From: Penelope pileata | Lineage: Eukaryota > Chordata > Aves > Galliformes > Cracidae | NCBI GenBank assembly: GCA_013396635.1 | Contig: WBMW01005029.1 | Span: 1,363,314-1,427,313 of the forward strand | Direction of reading: 5' to 3' | DNA length: 64,000 bases | Translations under genes and position numbers: made by a program | Shown here: one piece after another, positions 59,816 through 64,000 of the stretch | Layout of the letters: the number at the start of each line of letters is the position of its first letter | Position numbering within the stretch: the stretch's first letter is position 1 | Notes under the pieces: model-generated | What the model was told of the DNA's origin: nothing | Database searches by the model: none | The model's input: the letters and a program-made list of their open reading frames with translations, nothing else

Positions 59816-62800
59816 TCTACAAATGGCAGGAGAATCACCTCTTTTGGCTGTGCTGTGTTTAATGCCCCGGTTTGTTATGCCTACACACTAAGTGAGAACA
59901 CTCTGCCTGGGTGGGTGATCTCTGAAATACATGGAAACAAAACACTACTGAATTGCCATCTATCCTCTGCTAAGAGTTTAAGTGACAGCACTTTGACAGA
60001 TGATGCAATCTGAAACAGCTTGTACGCAGTTTCTACTTTTTTTTTTTAAACTATTCTTAGTGAGGTAAAATCCAGCTCTGTTGGAAGTCAGTAATTTTTG
60101 TTGAAGTAGCAACACAATAATTATGACAAAGAGTGTAATACTAGAATAAATCGCTTTTTTATGACACTGTTCTACCCCCCTGGAAAGTTGTAAGGGATCT
60201 TTATAGTTTGCAGTTTATTGATCTGGTTTCCAAGATTGTAGTCCAGAAGACAAGAAGCAGAGGACTGGCTGTTTCACAGCATTCCCAGCAGAAGAAGTAA
60301 AGCTCTCGAGAGAAACTGTATAGACATATCAAGCAAAAGTCAATGTCAGAAACTGCAAATTTTTGGTTGTTTGAATGTGTGGGTCTTCAGAAGAGCTAAC
60401 GCTTCAGTACAGTTGTACCTAAAAGCCCCACTGAGAGGAGTTAAATCTCTGTTTTATGTTACTGAGAACAGATGCAGTCACGAGCTTCTGTACCAGGGAA
60501 CTTCAGACTTGGCATTGAGACACAATAGACAGGCACACTAAATATTTAAGGAATTTGGCCAGTGTGAAACGATCATTTTTAGTATAAGCACTGATTGATG
60601 TTGAAAGAAGTTTAATACCGCTCTGGAAAACTGAGGGAACAGCACAGCTGAACATAATGTTTCTGTGTAACTACTGGGACTTAGAAAGTGTCAATATGCT
60701 CTCTATCTTCCTTCACACTCCTCCGAACCTTCCTGCAAGGCTTATGACACCACCCAAACCCTTTTTTATTCACTGCCTGCTGATAAAACCCATTGCTGAT
60801 CTGGAAGCAGTAACTTTGCCCAGGCTCTGCCTCACTCAGCAAATGATCTTTTCTTCTCAATGTTCAGATAAATCATAGAAATATGTTTGTTGTGAAAAAA
60901 GGAGAAGAGGTGAGCTAGCATTATGTGAAAGAAAGTTTCTCTACACCAGTTTCTGAAACAGCAAATTCTCACCAGTATCTGTTCCAGAACAACTGGTCCG
61001 AGAACAGTAAGATGAGACAACGATTTGTGAGCAGTGAAGAAGTCAAGTAGCACTTCTTCACGCAATCAAGAAGAGAAGCTTTTCAGGTCACTGTGGTTTT
61101 GCATATTTGCATGTGAGAAAACTATGAGCTCTAGCTGCCTAAATGGTTTACTGTCACTGATACGACTGTCACTCCTGGTTCTCACTTCCAGGCGCACTGA
61201 CACAGTGTATTAATCTGACCCAGTGAAGGCAATGGGATTAGCTGTTGTGCATAAAGCACACTGCTGCAAGCTTAGGATCTGCATTTGTAAAATGGCAGTA
61301 ATTGGATTTCCATACACTTCTGAAGAAAAGCGCAGGTTCCTCATTTCTCAGCAGAGTGCTTCTTTTGGCATGCTAGGGAAGGGGAAGGGGAGGGGAAGAA
61401 GAAAGGAGAGGTGAAAGGGAAAAGGAAGGTGAAGGGTGCACACTGTTCTCCATGTTTCATATGAAGTGGTGCCTAAATTTGCCATCTTTTTTTTCCAGGG
61501 TTTAGCTGGGAAATACTTGCTCGGAAGAAAAACAGTGATTTGAAAAACAAGGGCAGTGAAAGCAGAAGACCGATCCCTGCTACATCTTAGGTTCAGGGGG
61601 AGAAATCCTTCCCTGTAGTGTTTCTTCCATATCACATACATAAGATGAGAAAAGAAGAAGTGTCACTGTTATTCACAGAAGAGTATGAATGGGAAAGGAA
61701 ATTAGTTGCATCTGTTGAAAGGAAGCTAGCTGTCTGTGCTGTCCCCGTGCATGGGTGCTGGCAGCAGCCACCGCCGTGCTGTGATCCCACCTGAGGGCAG
61801 GCCGGGGCTGCAGAGCGCTGCTGAGCCACAGCCCCTGTTCACAGCTGGCTTCTGCTCTCCTCTGTCCTGCTGTGAGTTCTCTGCTGCAGTAATGCCTTCT
61901 GATACTTCCAGATAGAGGCCTGAGTAAGTTACCACAGGGATGTGTTTAATTGTTTGGCTGTAGGGGGGTTGTCAGCAGCCTCTCCATATCTTTTCCAATC
62001 TATTATTGTCCTCCCTCTGCCACCTGGATGCAAGACGGCCAACCTCAGAGCAAAAGACCTCGTGCACTCCTCTGGCTGAAAGCCTGAGCCCAGGGAGGGC
62101 AACACGCACCCTGCAGTGATTGCTGGGACTGTACACAGCCATTTCATGAGGAAACAGCACCTACTTTATTAAACAAGATGTGTGTAGGATAGCTTGTAAA
62201 AAAATCGATCCACAGTATCAAGATGGTCGTGCTCCTTGGATGTTTATGTCTCTGTATGAAATCTCCTGGTGTGAAACAAAATCCACTTGCACCTTTAATC
62301 ACGCCGTATTTTGACCTGGGGTATCGAAGTCATGATAGATTTGGTACGGAGCACGTAAGTTATTATTTCAGATCCTGCTGCTGACCCAACAACTAGAAAT
62401 TTTCTGTGAAGCACAGAAACTGGGTCAGCTGCTGCTGGCAGCCACAAAGGCTGTCCCAGGAGTGAAACAAGTCTGGGAAGCCCTGCAGAGGATGCAAAAG
62501 ATGAAGCAGACAGTACCAGGCTTGTAGGAAAGGGTGCTCTTAGTAGTTTAGTTCATGATATTTCCCGGGATTTCTCCGTGGCAACGACATGGCCCTGATT
62601 GTCACTGTGTGTACGTGGGTGTTTTACAGTCTCCGTGGTCCAACAGGGAGGTAGGGAAGCCTTGTCACCCATGTTTTACTGGTGGACAACAACAGCACAG
62701 TGAATCTCAGAGCTCTAAGGCTGCTTGGGAAAACTGTGCCAGGGAAGAATGAATCTATATTCTTGTAGTCTCTTCTTGTACCTCAACCGCTAGCCTGTCA

Positions 62801-63269
62801 TCCTTTGTAGTTTGTCAATATTTTTTATTTCTCAGTTATTCCCTCTCTGCAACATTTCATTCTAATCCTTTTTTAACGTTGTCCTAGTTTTCTGTCTTTT
62901 AGCTTATCTAATTTCAGAGAGAAAGACAGACAACTGATGCCAAGGAAACTTATAAATCATTTTATATAATTTGTGACACTACTGAAAAATCTGTTTGGGA
63001 TTTATGCCACTGCAACTGAAATCAGCCATTTGTAAGCTTCCTTTTATAACTTATTAAGCAAATTGAAAACGTTCCTTAAAACAAGCTTTGTCAGCTTGTC
63101 ACCTACTGGAGCGAAATAAATGGTTTGCTGACGGATCATATAAATGGGATTTTTATGGAGTCCCAACCATTTCAAAGGGCTTTCTTTTCCCTGACAGGTT
63201 GACACGGGTTTTCCCACTCCAGAACCACCGCACATGCTCCAGAGCCCAGCCTCTATTTTTAATTCATAC
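59816..63269. other. Unique non-coding sequence
   Basis: No gene. A purine-rich AGGGGA tract is at 61376-61432. At 61221-61240 CAGTGAAGGCAATGGGATTA, with GTGCATAAAGCAC soon after, resembles an ancient archosaur/turtle repeat. The region 61730-61830 is somewhat GC-rich. Confidence 0.5.
61376..61432 (+). repeat. Purine-rich GGGGAA tract
   Basis: Imperfect GGGGAA units degrading into mixed A/G to about 61432; nearly all purine on the plus strand. Confidence 0.85.
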
Positions 63270-63274
63270 CCATC
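63270..63274. repeat. Target site duplication CCATC, left copy
   Basis: Exact match to 63570-63574, bracketing the solo LTR. Confidence 0.8.
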
Positions 63275-63569
63275 TGTAAGGGAAACATGAGGTCACAGCC
63301 TGAATTAGTGATTGAGCACCTGGTGAAGGGCAGTGGCTGGCCTAAGGAACACCTGTGCCCCCCCTGCATGTGACCAGGAGGGGTGAACTCAGGGTGAGAC
63401 TACCCTGGGCTTATTTAAGAGCCAGCCACTGAGGGGAAAGGATCTCCTGTGTGGGATCTGGCTGTTCCTCATCTTGGTGGGAGATTGCTATTGTGAGTAA
63501 AAATCTTTTGTTTACGATCGTTAAATCTTTTAATACTTTACTTGGGATTGCTTCTGTGATTGCACCGCA
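63275..63569 (+). mobile_element. Solo LTR, 295 bp, endogenous retrovirus (copy 2)
   Basis: Same family, orientation and length as 38216-38510. Begins TGTAAGGGAAACATGAGGTC, ends GTGATTGCACCGCA, and is bracketed by exact CCATC duplications (63270-63274 and 63570-63574). TATTTAAG is at 63412-63419, 137 bp from the start as in copy 1. The poly(A) signal position reads GTTAAA rather than ATTAAA. Each copy has its own flanking duplication, so they are separate insertions and not the two ends of one 25-kb provirus. Confidence 0.9.
63412..63419 (+). promoter_or_regulatory. TATA-like box of LTR copy 2
   Basis: TATTTAAG at the same LTR offset as in copy 1. Confidence 0.6.
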
Positions 63570-63574
63570 CCATC
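63570..63574. repeat. Target site duplication CCATC, right copy
   Basis: Exact match to 63270-63274. Confidence 0.8.
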
Positions 63575-64000
63575 CCACTTTTTCCTCCAGTTAACTGAAC
63601 ACTTTATGCTCCAACCTCATCTGGAAGAGTAAGCATGTACCAACACAAGTTAAATGCTTAGAGCTGATGCAATGGGAACTAAGAAAGTTTTAGATGCAGC
63701 ATTGACATCAGGTAATGAGGTTTGGGTCTTTGCTTTCTTGCAGATGGCTGCTGAACAGCCTCACTGTGGGAAATGCGGTGTTTGGGGTTTGCAGGTCAGT
63801 CCTGGAAGAAGGTGCCAGCCTCAAATCCCATTGAGGTGATGACTGGGTTCCCCTGGGCCTCGCCGAGGTTTGACACAGGTCCCAAAAGAGCTCAGCTGAG
63901 CAATTTTTCTGTACTAGGGCCTCCTTACAGGAGCTGAGCCTTGCCTGGAGCAGGGAATATTGTCAGAGCTGTACCAGTACTTGGGGATACTGGGAAAGCC
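63575..64000. other. Unique non-coding sequence to window end
   Basis: No gene or recognised element seen in these 426 bp. Confidence 0.55.

Noticed and set aside
38216..63569. The two 295-bp LTRs as the ends of one provirus
   Set aside because: The interval is 25 kb, contains no retroviral genes but does contain a CR1 series and a mariner, and each LTR has its own target duplication.
1..64000. CRISPR arrays, operons, prophage or bacterial-type systems
   Set aside because: No regularly spaced repeats, no dense long frames and no ribosome binding site pattern; the repeat content is avian.

Overview
The window looks like gene-poor nuclear DNA from a bird, most likely a galliform such as chicken or turkey. 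The evidence is the repeat content: many 5'-truncated CR1 LINEs with octamer-type 3' tails (ATTCTGTG-like), a full-length mariner of the GalluHop type, and an LTR of the avian ERVL kind. I found no protein-coding exon, tRNA, rRNA or other functional RNA gene that I can support. All recognisable protein homology is to decayed transposable elements. The remaining open frames are short, unrecognised and compatible with chance. Whether the window is intergenic or lies inside a very large intron cannot be told from the sequence.

Layout. 1-14 kb: unique sequence with two CR1 3' ends (minus at 2.66 kb, plus at 6.43 kb), two long poly-T tracts (7.8 kb), a faint CR1 piece (10.4 kb) and a complete solo ERVL-type LTR on the minus strand with a perfect 5-bp target duplication (12475-12996). 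14-18.5 kb: a 24-N assembly gap in an A tract, a perfect 13-bp palindrome beside it, the longest CR1 copy (14240-16135, broken reverse transcriptase frame), and a 290-bp hAT-type MITE (18192-18481). 20.6-21.1 kb: a short mariner derivative whose two arms both come from the transposase 3' end. 25-28 kb: an ancient CR1 with a recognisable RT motif, then a young CR1 3' end. 34.5-40 kb: a diverged minus-strand LTR, a 295-bp solo LTR of the same family, and an old CR1 stretch on the minus strand. 41.6-43 kb: a 1.33-kb mariner flanked by TA with a dead transposase. 44.8-60 kb: further CR1 fragments of several ages and a MIR-like SINE relic. 63.3 kb: a second 295-bp solo LTR, about 96-97% identical to the one at 38.2 kb.

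There is no operon-like or pathway-like gene cooperation here. The biology visible is the insertion history of the locus: very old CR1 and SINE relics, older CR1s, then younger CR1s, DNA transposons and solo LTRs. The most unusual structure is the mariner derivative at 20643-21105, a head-to-head arrangement of two transposon right ends around about 200 bp of unrelated sequence. Family assignments rest on pattern recognition from the sequence alone; no database search was run.
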